Assembly (NCBI GenBank): GCA_947589245.1
Contig: CANQBD010000001.1
Location: forward strand, 36,607-100,606
Length of the DNA: 64,000 bases
Direction of reading: 5' to 3'
From: an uncultured Anaeroplasmataceae bacterium
GTDB taxonomy: Bacteria > Bacillota_I > Bacilli_A > Acholeplasmatales > Anaeroplasmataceae
Under the pieces are notes generated by a model, which saw only the letters and a program-made list of their open reading frames with translations, had not been told where the DNA came from and ran no database searches. Of this stretch, positions 26,720-35,261 are shown one piece after another. Position 1 is the first letter of the stretch; each line of letters starts with the position of its first letter. The position numbers and the translations under genes are program-made.

Positions 26720-27298
26720 ATGAATTATGTATTTGGTAAGCCGGGTTGGATTGAGGTTATTTGTGGACCAATGTTTGCTGGTAAGACTGAAGAGCTTATT
26801 AGACGGGTTAAAAGAATGGATTTTGCAAAAAAGAAATACCTAATTTTTAAACCTGAAATTGATAATCGTTATTCACTTAATGAGGTTGTTTCACATAGTA
26901 AAAGAAGTGTTAGTGCAATTAGTATTGCTAATTCATCTGAAATAGTTAGTTTTATAACACCTGAAATTGAAGCTATTATTATTGATGAAGTCCAATTTTT
27001 TGATGAAGAAATAGTTTCGTTATGTCAAGATTTAGCAAATCGGGGATTGCGAGTCATTTGTGCCGGCTTAGATTGTGATTTCAGAGGCAATCCTTTTACT
27101 AATGTAGCTAATCTTTTAGCTATTGCTGAAAAAATTACTAAATTAACAGCTATTTGTGTTCTTTGTGGTGATGAAGCTACTAAAACGCAAAGAATTATCA
27201 ATGGTTTACCGGCAAGATATAGTGATCCAACAATTCTTGTTGGTGAAAAAGAATCATATGAGCCAAGGTGTCGTAAATGTCATCAAGTACGCAGATAA
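26720..27298 (+). CDS. tdk: Thymidine kinase
   Basis: Tdk phosphorylates thymidine in nucleotide salvage. The 192-residue type II enzyme has the P-loop GPMFAGKTEEL near residue 16, the DEVQFFD motif near residue 92, two zinc-site cysteine pairs (CVLCG, CRKCH) and the lasso loop before RCRKC. The ATG at 26720 is preferred over the TTG two codons earlier, with AGGAGAGG about 10 bases upstream. The stop lies 22 bases inside the following gene. Confidence 0.95.
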   Translation: MNYVFGKPGWIEVICGPMFAGKTEELIRRVKRMDFAKKKYLIFKPEIDNRYSLNEVVSHSKRSVSAISIANSSEIVSFITPEIEAIIIDEVQFFDEEIVSLCQDLANRGLRVICAGLDCDFRGNPFTNVANLLAIAEKITKLTAICVLCGDEATKTQRIINGLPARYSDPTILVGEKESYEPRCRKCHQVRR

Positions 27299-27747
27299 AT
27301 AATGAATTCTTTATGCAAGAGGCTTTAAAAGAAGCAAAAAAAGCCTATGAAGCAAATGAAACCCCCATTGGGGCTGTAATAACCTATAATAATGAAATTA
27401 TAGCCAGAGGGTCAAATTTACGAGAGACTTTAGAAGATAGTACTGCTCATGCAGAAATGAATGCGATAAGAGAAGCTTGTCATAAGCATAAGAGCTGGCG
27501 ACTTGAAGATTGTACATTGTATGTTACTTTAGAGCCTTGTGTTATGTGTGCTGGAGCAATCATTCAATCACGAATTAAGAGAGTAGTTTATGGTGCTAAA
27601 AACAAGCGTTTTGGGGCTCATCAAGGAGCTATTAATTTATTTAGTGTTCCTTTTAATCATCAAGTAGAGGTTATAGATGGAATACTTGAAGAAGAGTGTT
27701 CAAAACTCATAAGTGCTTTTTTTATCAATCTTCGTAAGGGTAAATAA
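27277..27747 (+). CDS. tadA: tRNA adenosine(34) deaminase TadA
   Basis: TadA converts A34 to inosine in tRNA-Arg(ACG). The zinc deaminase motifs are HAEMNAI near residue 57 and PCVMCAGA near residue 87. At 156 residues the length is normal. The ATG at 27277 overlaps tdk and has AAGGTG upstream; a second in-frame ATG at 27313 would remove 12 residues of the conserved first helix less plausibly. Being coupled to tdk suggests they are co-transcribed. Confidence 0.93.
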   Translation: MSSSTQINNEFFMQEALKEAKKAYEANETPIGAVITYNNEIIARGSNLRETLEDSTAHAEMNAIREACHKHKSWRLEDCTLYVTLEPCVMCAGAIIQSRIKRVVYGAKNKRFGAHQGAINLFSVPFNHQVEVIDGILEEECSKLISAFFINLRKGK

Positions 27748-27750
27748 GTC

Positions 27751-27779
27751 TTGAAATTATTTATGTTATATGATATTAT
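27751..27779 (+). promoter_or_regulatory. Promoter of the SRP RNA gene
   Basis: TTGAAA (27751-27756), 17-base spacer, TATTAT (27774-27779) with extended TG at 27771-27772, placing the start near 27785. Confidence 0.8.
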
Positions 27780-27784
27780 AATTA

Positions 27785-27873
27785 AGTCCTTAATCAATTA
27801 TTTACGGTGAACCAGGTCAGGATCGGAAGGTAGCAGCCTTAAGCTAGTAGGTAATGTGGTTAAGGCGTTTTTT
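27785..27873 (+). ncRNA. ffs: Signal recognition particle RNA, small bacterial (4.5S) type
   Basis: The domain IV core is recognisable: CCAGGTCAGGATCGGAAGG with the GGAA tetraloop, followed by TAGCAGCC. The ends pair as CCTTAA (27788-27793) and TTAAGG (27860-27865), and a run of seven T residues ends the transcript. The RNA is about 85 nucleotides, lacking the Alu domain found in Bacillus scRNA. It partners with Ffh in membrane protein targeting. Ends are approximate. Confidence 0.93.
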
Positions 27874-27957
27874 TATGATTAAAGTTAGTTTTATTAAAAG
27901 TTTTGTTATCATTTTAATTCTTTAAGTATGGGGTTATTGGACTTCATTTTAAAAGAT

Positions 27958-27998
27958 AAAAAAAGGTGGCTGCTAAAAAGCTTAGTTTCTAGCAGCCA
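27958..27998 (-). terminator. Terminator of the Xaa-Pro peptidase gene
   Basis: On the minus strand an 8-bp stem GGCTGCTA/TAGCAGCC (27997-27990 and 27975-27968) is followed by a run of seven T residues at 27964-27958. Confidence 0.9.
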
Positions 27999-28001
27999 TC
28001 T

Positions 28002-29771
28002 TTATATTTTTCTTGTATAGGTTTCTAACCAAGCCCTTTCTTCTTCATTAAGATGTGAATATAAAACATTATAAACGAGACTATGGTAATTGTTTAGCCA
28101 ATTTTTTTCTTCTTGGTTTAAAAGATTAACATCAATCGCATCTAAGTCAATAGGAGCGTAGGTTATTGTTTCAAAGCCTAAAAATTCGCCAAATTCATTC
28201 TTGGTTTTTTCAACGCATAATAATTCATTTTCAATTCTAATACCATATTTGTTTTCTAAATAAATACCGGGTTCATTTGTTGTAATCATACCTGGTTCAA
28301 GATTGACAGAATCATGATTAGTCTGCCATCTAAAGCTATTTGGTGCCTCATGAACTGAAAGCATATAGCCAACCCCATGACCTGTGCCACATTTATAGTC
28401 AATAAATAATTTCCAAATTGGATCTCTAGCTAAAACATCAAGGTTGCTACCTTTAACACCTTTTAAGAAAACAGCTTGTGATAAGGCAATTAATGATTTA
28501 AGGACGGTAGTGAAATGAAGTTTTTGGGTATCAGTTAATTCCCCTAATGCGATGGTTCTAGTTATATCGGTAGTTCCATCTAAATAATGGCCACCTGAAT
28601 CAACTAATAGAAAATCAGAATTTGATAGGGTGGCATTTGTGCTTGGAGTAGCAGAATAATGCATCATGGCTCCATGCTCCTTATAGGCACAGATAGTATT
28701 AAATGATAGATCAACAAAGCTCTGTTGTTCTTTTCTTTTTTCTTCTAGGAAATCACTTACTGATATTTCTGTTAAAGTTATCTTCTTATTGATGTTTGTT
28801 TTTACATAATACATAAATTTAGTAAAAGCTACACCATCTTTGATATGAGCATTAATAATGTTGTTAATTTCAACTTCATTTTTAATACATTTCATTAATA
28901 AAGTTGGATCCTTAGCGTTAAGAAGCTTATTACTATCTTTTATGTTAGAATATATTGTATAATTGGCTTTCGTAAAATCAATAGATATTGTTTTTTCTTG
29001 AAGTGATTTTAAGTCATCATAAAATTGAAAATAGGGATTAATTGTGACATTATTATTTTTTAAATATTTTTCAATTGTTTTATCAATCTTTTTAATATCA
29101 ACATATAAATCACATTTTTCTTCAGTTATGATTGTATAGGCTAAAAAAACAGGTGTATGCATAACATCATTAGCTCTTAGGTTATAAAGCCAAGCTTGAT
29201 CTTCTAGGCTAACTAAAATGTGGGTATTAGTTTTTCTTTGTTGAAGTTCATGTCTAACAGCTTGGAGCTTTTCAGCAAATGTTTTACCTGTATAAAAATC
29301 TTCTAAGCGGTAAAGCATAGAAAAGGGAAGAGTTGGTCGATTATTCCAAATTTGATCGACTAAATCCTCATCGCTTTTGATTTTAACATTTTTTAATTCT
29401 TTAATGAGATTCAAAACAAAAGCTGTTGATACAACCTTTCCATCAAAGGCTAGGGTGTCATACTCCTTTAAGTATTCTTTTAAAAATTCGGTAATGGTTG
29501 GAACATCCTCTAAACCTTGTCGCATTAAAGTAATTGAATTGTCATCTATTTCTTTAGCTGCTTGAATATGATAACGACCATCAGTCCACAAAAGAGCACG
29601 ATCTTTAGTTACGAGTAAAGTTCCAGAAGAGCCAGTAAATCCGGATAAAAAGGCTCTTGTTTTAAAATAATCACTTATATATTCACTACTGTGATAATCA
29701 GATGTTGGAACGATATAAGCAGCAATATTTTTTTGTGTTAGAATACTTTGAAGCATTTTAATAAAATCCAT
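28002..29771 (-). CDS. pepP: M24B Xaa-Pro aminopeptidase
   Basis: A 589-residue cytosolic metallopeptidase that removes N-terminal residues preceding proline. It has two creatinase-like N-terminal domains followed by the pita-bread domain and a short M24_C extension, the architecture of the long APP1-like form. Metal ligands appear in VDSGGHYLDGTTDITRT (two aspartates), GTGHGVGYMLSVHE (histidine), NEPGIYLENKYG (glutamate) and RIENEL (glutamate). The ATG at 29771 is preferred, with AGGGTGA 6 bases upstream; an in-frame GTG nine bases earlier overlaps that site. It is a single-gene unit between the SRP RNA and cvpA. Confidence 0.95.
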   Translation of the reverse strand: MDFIKMLQSILTQKNIAAYIVPTSDYHSSEYISDYFKTRAFLSGFTGSSGTLLVTKDRALLWTDGRYHIQAAKEIDDNSITLMRQGLEDVPTITEFLKEYLKEYDTLAFDGKVVSTAFVLNLIKELKNVKIKSDEDLVDQIWNNRPTLPFSMLYRLEDFYTGKTFAEKLQAVRHELQQRKTNTHILVSLEDQAWLYNLRANDVMHTPVFLAYTIITEEKCDLYVDIKKIDKTIEKYLKNNNVTINPYFQFYDDLKSLQEKTISIDFTKANYTIYSNIKDSNKLLNAKDPTLLMKCIKNEVEINNIINAHIKDGVAFTKFMYYVKTNINKKITLTEISVSDFLEEKRKEQQSFVDLSFNTICAYKEHGAMMHYSATPSTNATLSNSDFLLVDSGGHYLDGTTDITRTIALGELTDTQKLHFTTVLKSLIALSQAVFLKGVKGSNLDVLARDPIWKLFIDYKCGTGHGVGYMLSVHEAPNSFRWQTNHDSVNLEPGMITTNEPGIYLENKYGIRIENELLCVEKTKNEFGEFLGFETITYAPIDLDAIDVNLLNQEEKNWLNNYHSLVYNVLYSHLNEEERAWLETYTRKI

Positions 29772-29870
29772 AAATATCACCCTAACCTATTATACCTTTT
29801 TTTAGGTAAATAGTAAATTCAAAATAATTATACTTTTCCTAACTTTTTTTATAATATTTTAAATATTTTA

Positions 29871-29879
29871 TGTTATAAT
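29871..29879 (+). promoter_or_regulatory. Extended -10 promoter of the CvpA-like gene
   Basis: TGT then TATAAT at 29874-29879, 31 bases before the GTG start. Confidence 0.7.
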
Positions 29880-29909
29880 AATTGCATATTCAAAAAAGGA
29901 GTGGCTACA

Positions 29910-30617
29910 GTGGATTTATATATATGTGGTATTATTGATATAATTTTAGTTGTCTTAGCTGTTTTAGTAATTATTGTTGGCTACAAAAAGGGCTTTTTAC
30001 ATAAGGCCATTGGTCTAATTGGTCTAGTTGTTGGCTTGGTAATCGCTTTTGTTTTTTGTCAACAACTTGCAAGTTGTTTTAAAAGTAATGGAATAATTTA
30101 TAATAATATATATGATAGTGTTTATCAAAGGGCATTAGAATCACAAGAATTACAATCTTTATCCGTTCGTGATGTTTTAATTAATATGGGTATCAATGAT
30201 TTTTTTGCGGATATGTTTGCAAGAAGTATTGGGGAGATTAATCCTTTAGAAATTGCTGCTAAAATCGCTGATTTTTTTGCTTATATTCTTTTAACAATCA
30301 TTTGTTTCTTTATTTTGTTTTTTGGAGTATTCATTGCTTCAATTGTTTTAAAAATATTATCAAAAATTCTTAGAGGTAGTAAAATTATCCGTTTTATCGA
30401 TGGCCTTTTAGGTATCGTTTTATATCTTGGTCTTTTTGCAATATCTGTTTATATTATTTTTACAATAATCAAATACATGGAGGGTGCCGATTTCTTTGTT
30501 CCAGTTAAAAACTTTTTAGATGTGGACATGAAGCTTAATGATCCTGATGCTTTCCGATTATCGAAATTCTTTTATGAGCATAATATCATCTACTCTATTT
30601 TACATATCTTTTTTTAG
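29910..30617 (+). CDS. CvpA family membrane protein
   Basis: A 235-residue protein with four predicted membrane segments. The N-terminal segment followed by GYKKGFLHKAIGLIGLVVG is the CvpA pattern. Family members are linked to colicin V production in Escherichia coli and envelope homeostasis, but the mechanism is unknown. The start is taken as GTG at 29910 because AAAGGAG lies 8 bases upstream; the in-frame GTG at 29901 overlaps that site. Confidence 0.85.
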   Translation: MDLYICGIIDIILVVLAVLVIIVGYKKGFLHKAIGLIGLVVGLVIAFVFCQQLASCFKSNGIIYNNIYDSVYQRALESQELQSLSVRDVLINMGINDFFADMFARSIGEINPLEIAAKIADFFAYILLTIICFFILFFGVFIASIVLKILSKILRGSKIIRFIDGLLGIVLYLGLFAISVYIIFTIIKYMEGADFFVPVKNFLDVDMKLNDPDAFRLSKFFYEHNIIYSILHIFF

Positions 30618-30644
30618 TAGTAGATTTGCAAGAATATCTTTATA

Positions 30645-30653
30645 TGATATAAT
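30645..30653 (+). promoter_or_regulatory. Extended -10 promoter before gene 30684
   Basis: TGA then TATAAT at 30648-30653, 30 bases before the ATG. Confidence 0.7.
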
Positions 30654-30683
30654 TAAAAAATAAAAAATGAAAGGAAAATAAAA

Positions 30684-31382
30684 ATGAGAGTAAATCCAAA
30701 ATTATTTAATGTTGCTGATAAATCAACACCTATTGAGGTTCAAGAATTTGATGGTAGAAAAATTGAAATATATTCTATGAATGAATTTAATGCAGTGAAA
30801 GAAGAATTTATCAATAAAGGTAAATTTGCTGCTTGGGCTTCAACTGATGGGGTTAATTATCGTGTCTATGTTGAAGATGGCTACTATAATGAGTTAAAGC
30901 CTCTTTATAGCCAACCTATCAATAAAATCTGGGTTGATTTTTGGGATACTTGTGAAAGTGTTTCGCGTAAAATGACTTATCGTGCAATCATTCCTATTAC
31001 AGGTGTAGCTTTAGTTTTATGTGTGTTATTTGGTACTTTAATTCCAAATGAAGCTTCTAATTGGCTGATGATTGGCGTTGTTGTTGTCGCTTTTGTAGCA
31101 ATGCTTTTTTGTAATAGATTAACTAAGAAGAAGATTTATGATGCTAATGTTAGTAGTGTTGATATGATTAAAAAGCATTTAGGTGAAAAAAACTTTGATA
31201 GTTTATTAGACAAGCAAAAACAATATATGGATAATTATTATGATGCTCTTTACCCTGAAGAGGAAGAAGAAGCTTTAGAAAATACATTAGAAGCACCAAA
31301 TGAAGAAGATTCTAAGGAAGAAGTTGTTCAAGAAGAAGCTTCTAAACCTGTTGAAAAAGTTGAGGCTGATAAGAATGAATAG
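30684..31382 (+). CDS. Unknown membrane protein with acidic C-terminal tail
   Basis: A 232-residue protein that I do not recognise. Residues 1-100 are soluble in character, two membrane helices lie near 106-126 and 132-148, and the last 40 residues are strongly acidic (EEEEEALENT and similar). Both termini would be on the same side, probably cytosolic. It has a good ribosome binding site (AAAGGAAAATAAAA) and its last codons overlap the tkt start (ATGAATAG), so it is co-translated with transketolase. Confidence 0.8.
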   Translation: MRVNPKLFNVADKSTPIEVQEFDGRKIEIYSMNEFNAVKEEFINKGKFAAWASTDGVNYRVYVEDGYYNELKPLYSQPINKIWVDFWDTCESVSRKMTYRAIIPITGVALVLCVLFGTLIPNEASNWLMIGVVVVAFVAMLFCNRLTKKKIYDANVSSVDMIKKHLGEKNFDSLLDKQKQYMDNYYDALYPEEEEEALENTLEAPNEEDSKEEVVQEEASKPVEKVEADKNE

Positions 31383-33348
31383 TTATCTAGATGATTATTG
31401 TATAAAGACTTTAAGAGTTGTTGGTTCGGAAATTATTACTAAGGCCAAAAGCGGTCATCCTGGAATTGTGCTTGGAGCGGCTCCTATTGTTCATACTTTA
31501 TTTACTAAGCATATTAATATTGATCCTAATGATGAGAAATGGTTTAATCGTGATCGTTTCGTTTTATCGGCTGGTCATGGTTCAGCACTTTTATATTTAA
31601 TGCTACATTTAGCTGGTTTTAATATCAGCTTAGATGACTTAGAAAATTTTAGACAAAAAGATAGCTTAACTCCTGGTCATCCAGAATATGGGCATACACC
31701 TGGTGTTGAAATGTCTACAGGTCCATTAGGTCAAGGTATAGCTACAGCTGTTGGTATGGCTTTAGCTGAAGCTCATTTAGCTGCAAAATTTAATAAGTAT
31801 GAGTGTGAAATTATTGATCATTACACTTATGTTTTATGTGGTGATGGTGATTTACAGGAAGGCGTTTCTTTAGAAGCTATGGCCCTTGCAGGTCATTTAA
31901 ACTTAAATAAGCTTATTGTTTTATATGATTCTAATGATATTCAACTTGATGGTTCTGTCTCACTTGCCACATCTGATAATATTGAGAATAAAGCCAGGTC
32001 AATGAATTGGAATTATATTTTAGTGGAAGATGGTAATGATGTTGACGAAATTGATGAGGCTTTGCGATGTGCTAAACAGACAACATCTAATCCCACAATT
32101 ATTGAAATTAAGACAACAATTGGGTATGGTGCGCCTAATAGTGGTGAACCTTCTATTCATGGTAAACCTTTAACAGAAGAAGATTTGGTTGTTTTAAAGA
32201 AAAATTTAGATTATTCGCAAAAACCTTTTACTATTGCTGAGGAAGTTAAGAAATTTTATCACGCTAGTGTTACTCAAAGAGGCAGTAACGCTAATTCTAA
32301 TTGGAATTTCTTAATGTCAACCTATGCTAAAAAATATAAAGATGATTATGAATTGTTAAATAAATATATGTTTGATGATTTTACAATTGATGATTATGAA
32401 GGCTTACCTGAGTTTGAGGTTGGTAGTAGTGTTTCTACAAGAAATGTTATGGGTAAAGTATTAGATTGGTTATCTACTAAATTACCTAATTTAATTGGTG
32501 GTTCAGCTGACCTTTCCTCATCAACTATGGTCAAGGGTGCTGATGGTATTTTTAGTAAAGCTAATCGTAATGGCCGTAATATTAAATTTGGTGTTAGAGA
32601 ACATGCAATGGCAGCTATCACGAATGGTATTACTATTCATGGCAGCTTAAAGGGCTTCTGTTCAGGCTTCTTCGTATTTAGCGATTATTCTAAACCGGCG
32701 ATTCGTTTAGCTGCAATTATGCATTTGCCTTCAATGTTTTTATTTTCTCATGACTCAGTTTGTGTCGGTGAAGATGGGCCTACTCATCAACCGGTTGAGC
32801 AACTAGCAATGTTTAGGGCAACACCTAATGTGAATGTTTATCGTCCAGCTGATGCTAAGGAAATGACTTGTGCATTGTTGCTGGCTGTTGAAAATAAGGT
32901 TGATCCAACCATAATTGTTTCTACTCGTCAAAATCTAGAAGTATTAAGCTATACAAATGGCGAAGGAGTTGCTAAGGGGGCTTATGTAGCCTTTGAGCCT
33001 AAGGGAACACCAGGAGCTTTAATTGTTACTTGTGGTTCCGAATTAGGTCTATGTATCAAGGTTGCAAAGCGGTTTGAGGAGCAGAATATTTTTGTAAGAG
33101 TCGTTTCTATGCCTTCAATGTATCTTTTTGAAAAACAATCAGCAGAATACAAGAATAGTGTTTTACCAAAGCGAATAACTAAACGTATGGCTGTTGAAAT
33201 GGGGGCTACAATGTCTTGGTATAAATATGCCAGCAAGGTTTATGGAATTGATGAATTTGGTAAATCAATGCCTTTAAAAGATATTTATGAAGCTTATGGC
33301 TTTACTGTTGACAATTTATATAAAGAATTTTTAGAAGTATTAGATTAA
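31375..33348 (+). CDS. tkt: Transketolase
   Basis: Transketolase moves two-carbon units in the pentose phosphate pathway using thiamine pyrophosphate. The 657-residue protein has the N-terminal KSGHPGIVLGAAP, the TPP motif GDGDLQEG near residue 156, and the catalytic glutamate in FGVREHAMAAI near residue 411, followed by the DGPTHQPVEQL block. The ATG at 31375 is preferred; the frame is open upstream to 31300, but that part is the acidic tail of the preceding gene in another frame. A GAGG site lies upstream. Confidence 0.97.
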   Translation: MNSYLDDYCIKTLRVVGSEIITKAKSGHPGIVLGAAPIVHTLFTKHINIDPNDEKWFNRDRFVLSAGHGSALLYLMLHLAGFNISLDDLENFRQKDSLTPGHPEYGHTPGVEMSTGPLGQGIATAVGMALAEAHLAAKFNKYECEIIDHYTYVLCGDGDLQEGVSLEAMALAGHLNLNKLIVLYDSNDIQLDGSVSLATSDNIENKARSMNWNYILVEDGNDVDEIDEALRCAKQTTSNPTIIEIKTTIGYGAPNSGEPSIHGKPLTEEDLVVLKKNLDYSQKPFTIAEEVKKFYHASVTQRGSNANSNWNFLMSTYAKKYKDDYELLNKYMFDDFTIDDYEGLPEFEVGSSVSTRNVMGKVLDWLSTKLPNLIGGSADLSSSTMVKGADGIFSKANRNGRNIKFGVREHAMAAITNGITIHGSLKGFCSGFFVFSDYSKPAIRLAAIMHLPSMFLFSHDSVCVGEDGPTHQPVEQLAMFRATPNVNVYRPADAKEMTCALLLAVENKVDPTIIVSTRQNLEVLSYTNGEGVAKGAYVAFEPKGTPGALIVTCGSELGLCIKVAKRFEEQNIFVRVVSMPSMYLFEKQSAEYKNSVLPKRITKRMAVEMGATMSWYKYASKVYGIDEFGKSMPLKDIYEAYGFTVDNLYKEFLEVLD

Positions 33349-33429
33349 GAGACTGGTACTTTAGGTGGAGACCCCAGCTATAAAAAAGCTTAGGTGTAAC
33401 CTTTAAGGTATAAGTGTATAACTATAAAT
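33349..33429 (+). other. Unexplained segment between tkt and its terminator
   Basis: About 80 bases contain no open frame of note. They are less A+T-rich than the surrounding intergenic DNA (for example GGTGGAGACCCCAGC at 33364-33378) and end in a strong terminator. It may be only a long 3' untranslated region or a small 3'-end RNA; no known RNA family was recognised. Confidence 0.4.
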
Positions 33430-33467
33430 AAAAAGGCGTGTTCATTTAAATTTGAACACGCCTTTTT
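33430..33467 (+). terminator. Terminator downstream of tkt
   Basis: A perfect 15-bp inverted repeat (33430-33444 and 33453-33467, core GGCGTGTTCA) with an 8-base loop, A-run before and T-run after, so it can act in both directions. Confidence 0.93.
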
Positions 33468-33546
33468 AAGTAACCATAATCTTTCTTTAAAATTTTATTA
33501 TTTTTTAATATTATTGTTATTAACTCTTAGAATTCATCACTTTGAG

Positions 33547-33573
33547 GGTAACTTAAAAAAGTTACCTTTTTTT
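33547..33573 (+). terminator. Orphan terminator with no gene directly upstream
   Basis: GGTAACTT (33547-33554) pairs with AAGTTACC (33559-33566) over an AAAA loop and is followed by seven T residues. It sits 80 bases beyond the tkt terminator, in an A+T-rich gap without a reading frame. Confidence 0.8.
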
Positions 33574-33657
33574 AATGTTTAATTTTTTTTACAAAAAATA
33601 ATAATATACATAAATAATGTAACATTAACCTTTAAAATAAAGACAACGAGGTGATAA

Positions 33658-34890
33658 ATGATGTATTTTTGTATTGATATGAAGTCATTTTATGCTTCTG
33701 TCGAATGTGCGGTTCGTGGGTTAGACCCTTTGACAACGCCTTTAGTTGTGGCTGACCCAGAAAGGGGAAATGGAACTATCTGTTTGGCTGTTAGTCCTTA
33801 TTTAAAGAAAATGGGTGTAAGAAATCGCTGTCGTATTTTTGAAATTCCTCAAAATATCAAATATTTTAAAGCTAAGCCTAGAATGCGTCTTTATATGGAA
33901 TATGCTGCTAAAATTCATGAGATTTTTTTAAGATATGTGAGTAGTGAAGATATCCATACTTATAGTATTGATGAAGCATTTTTAAATATTGAGCCATATC
34001 TTCATTTACATAATAGCATAAAGGATTTAGCTTTTAAAATTCTAGGAGATATTAAATTAGAATTGAAAATAGTGGCTTCTTGTGGGGTTGGTGATAATCT
34101 TTTTTTAGCTAAGCTAGCTTTAGATCTTAAGGCTAAAAATCAAACTGATAATTATTTTTATTTAACAAAAGAAATTTTTTTTAAAGATGTTTGGTATATT
34201 ACGGATTTAGATCATATTTGGCAAATAGGTAGAGGAATAAAAAAGAGGTTAAATAAGCTAGGTATTTATAATCTTAAAGATGTGGCTTATAGTGGTAAAG
34301 AAGTATTACAAAAGGAATTTGGGGTAATAGGACTAGATTTATATGAACATGCTTGGGGAATTGATGATACTAAAATTGCTGATATTAAAGCCTATCTTCC
34401 TTTAGCTAAAAGTATTTCTAGGCGGCAGGTGTTATTTAGAGATTATTCTAAGGAAGAAGCCTTAACGCCTCTTTTAGAAATGCTTTATCTTTTATGCTTA
34501 GATTTATTTCAAAAAAAGTTAATGGCTAGAAATATAGCCTTTTACATTGATTATAGTAAGCATACTCATTCTTATCATAAAACCTTTACTTTAGGCTATT
34601 TTACAGATGATTATTTCACATTAAAGTCGGAGCTCAAAAAGTATTATGCTCAAGTCAAAGATGAACCAATTAGAGTAATTGGACTTAGTTTTAGTAATTT
34701 TATCGATAAGAATTTAGGCTATAATACTTTATTTTATGAAGCCAATCAGCATTATGACAAGTTATGTAAAACAATTATTGATATTTGGCAAAAGTATGGC
34801 AAGAACAAGCTGGTGATGGCAACAGCTATCTTAAAGGAATCAACAATCTATGAAAGAAATAAACAGATAGGAGGACATAACAGTGACTGA
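33658..34890 (+). CDS. Y-family DNA polymerase, UvrX/UmuC-like
   Basis: A translesion polymerase of 410 residues. The first catalytic aspartate is in YFCIDMKSFYASVE and the second acidic pair in YSIDEAF near residue 104; the sequence around CLAVSPYLKKMG and RIFEIP is close to Bacillus UvrX rather than DinB. It begins with ATGATG at 33658/33661 after GAGGTGATAA. The stop is TGA, which shows that TGA is not read as tryptophan here. It overlaps a YolD-like gene, a pairing known from Bacillus uvrX and phage-derived umuC loci, often SOS-regulated; no clear LexA box was identified. Confidence 0.92.
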   Translation: MMYFCIDMKSFYASVECAVRGLDPLTTPLVVADPERGNGTICLAVSPYLKKMGVRNRCRIFEIPQNIKYFKAKPRMRLYMEYAAKIHEIFLRYVSSEDIHTYSIDEAFLNIEPYLHLHNSIKDLAFKILGDIKLELKIVASCGVGDNLFLAKLALDLKAKNQTDNYFYLTKEIFFKDVWYITDLDHIWQIGRGIKKRLNKLGIYNLKDVAYSGKEVLQKEFGVIGLDLYEHAWGIDDTKIADIKAYLPLAKSISRRQVLFRDYSKEEALTPLLEMLYLLCLDLFQKKLMARNIAFYIDYSKHTHSYHKTFTLGYFTDDYFTLKSELKKYYAQVKDEPIRVIGLSFSNFIDKNLGYNTLFYEANQHYDKLCKTIIDIWQKYGKNKLVMATAILKESTIYERNKQIGGHNSD

Positions 34891-35209
34891 TAAAGAAAGG
34901 CGGGCTGCCAAATATTTACCATTTGATTCATTGAAGGGCTTTAATGAACGTTTAATTCAAGAAGACCAAAAACTTTTAAAAATTGTTCCACCAGTTTTAA
35001 GTGAGGATGAAAGGCTGGCAATGGATTTTATTCTTTTTGAATGCTTCAGCCGTAATCGTGCTGTAACTATTTCTTATTATGAAGATGGTAATTTAAAACG
35101 CTATAGTGGGGTTATTGAAAAAATTGATATTTTAAACAAGCAAATCTATTTAATGCCAAAAAGAAGATTTGGGATTGATTATATTTTTAAGGTGGCTGAA
35201 AAAGATTAA
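34883..35209 (+). CDS. YolD-like protein
   Basis: A 108-residue YolD-family protein (KYLPFDSLKGFNERL near the start, IDILNKQIYL near the end). YolD proteins are encoded beside Y-family polymerases in Firmicutes and may regulate or assist them. The start is GTG at 34883 with AGGAGG 7 bases upstream, and the 8-base overlap with the polymerase suggests coupling. Confidence 0.88.
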   Translation: MTDKERRAAKYLPFDSLKGFNERLIQEDQKLLKIVPPVLSEDERLAMDFILFECFSRNRAVTISYYEDGNLKRYSGVIEKIDILNKQIYLMPKRRFGIDYIFKVAEKD

Positions 35210-35213
35210 ATGC

Positions 35214-35242
35214 TTGCAAATGTTATTTTCTAATACTATAAT
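35214..35242 (+). promoter_or_regulatory. Promoter of the lipoprotein protease gene
   Basis: TTGCAA (35214-35219), 17-base spacer and TATAAT (35237-35242), 20 bases before the ATG at 35262. Confidence 0.82.
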
Positions 35243-35261
35243 AAGCATTGAGGTAGTAGAG

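Noticed and set aside
31300-31374. Lysine-rich N-terminal extension of transketolase
   Set aside because: It is the shifted frame of the acidic tail of the preceding gene; the ATG at 31375 starts the normal transketolase sequence.
33364-33378. GGTGGAGACCCC resembling a T-box (TGGNACC) motif
   Set aside because: It does not match the T-box bulge sequence, no specifier stem or terminator/antiterminator pairing is visible, and no aminoacyl-tRNA synthetase follows.
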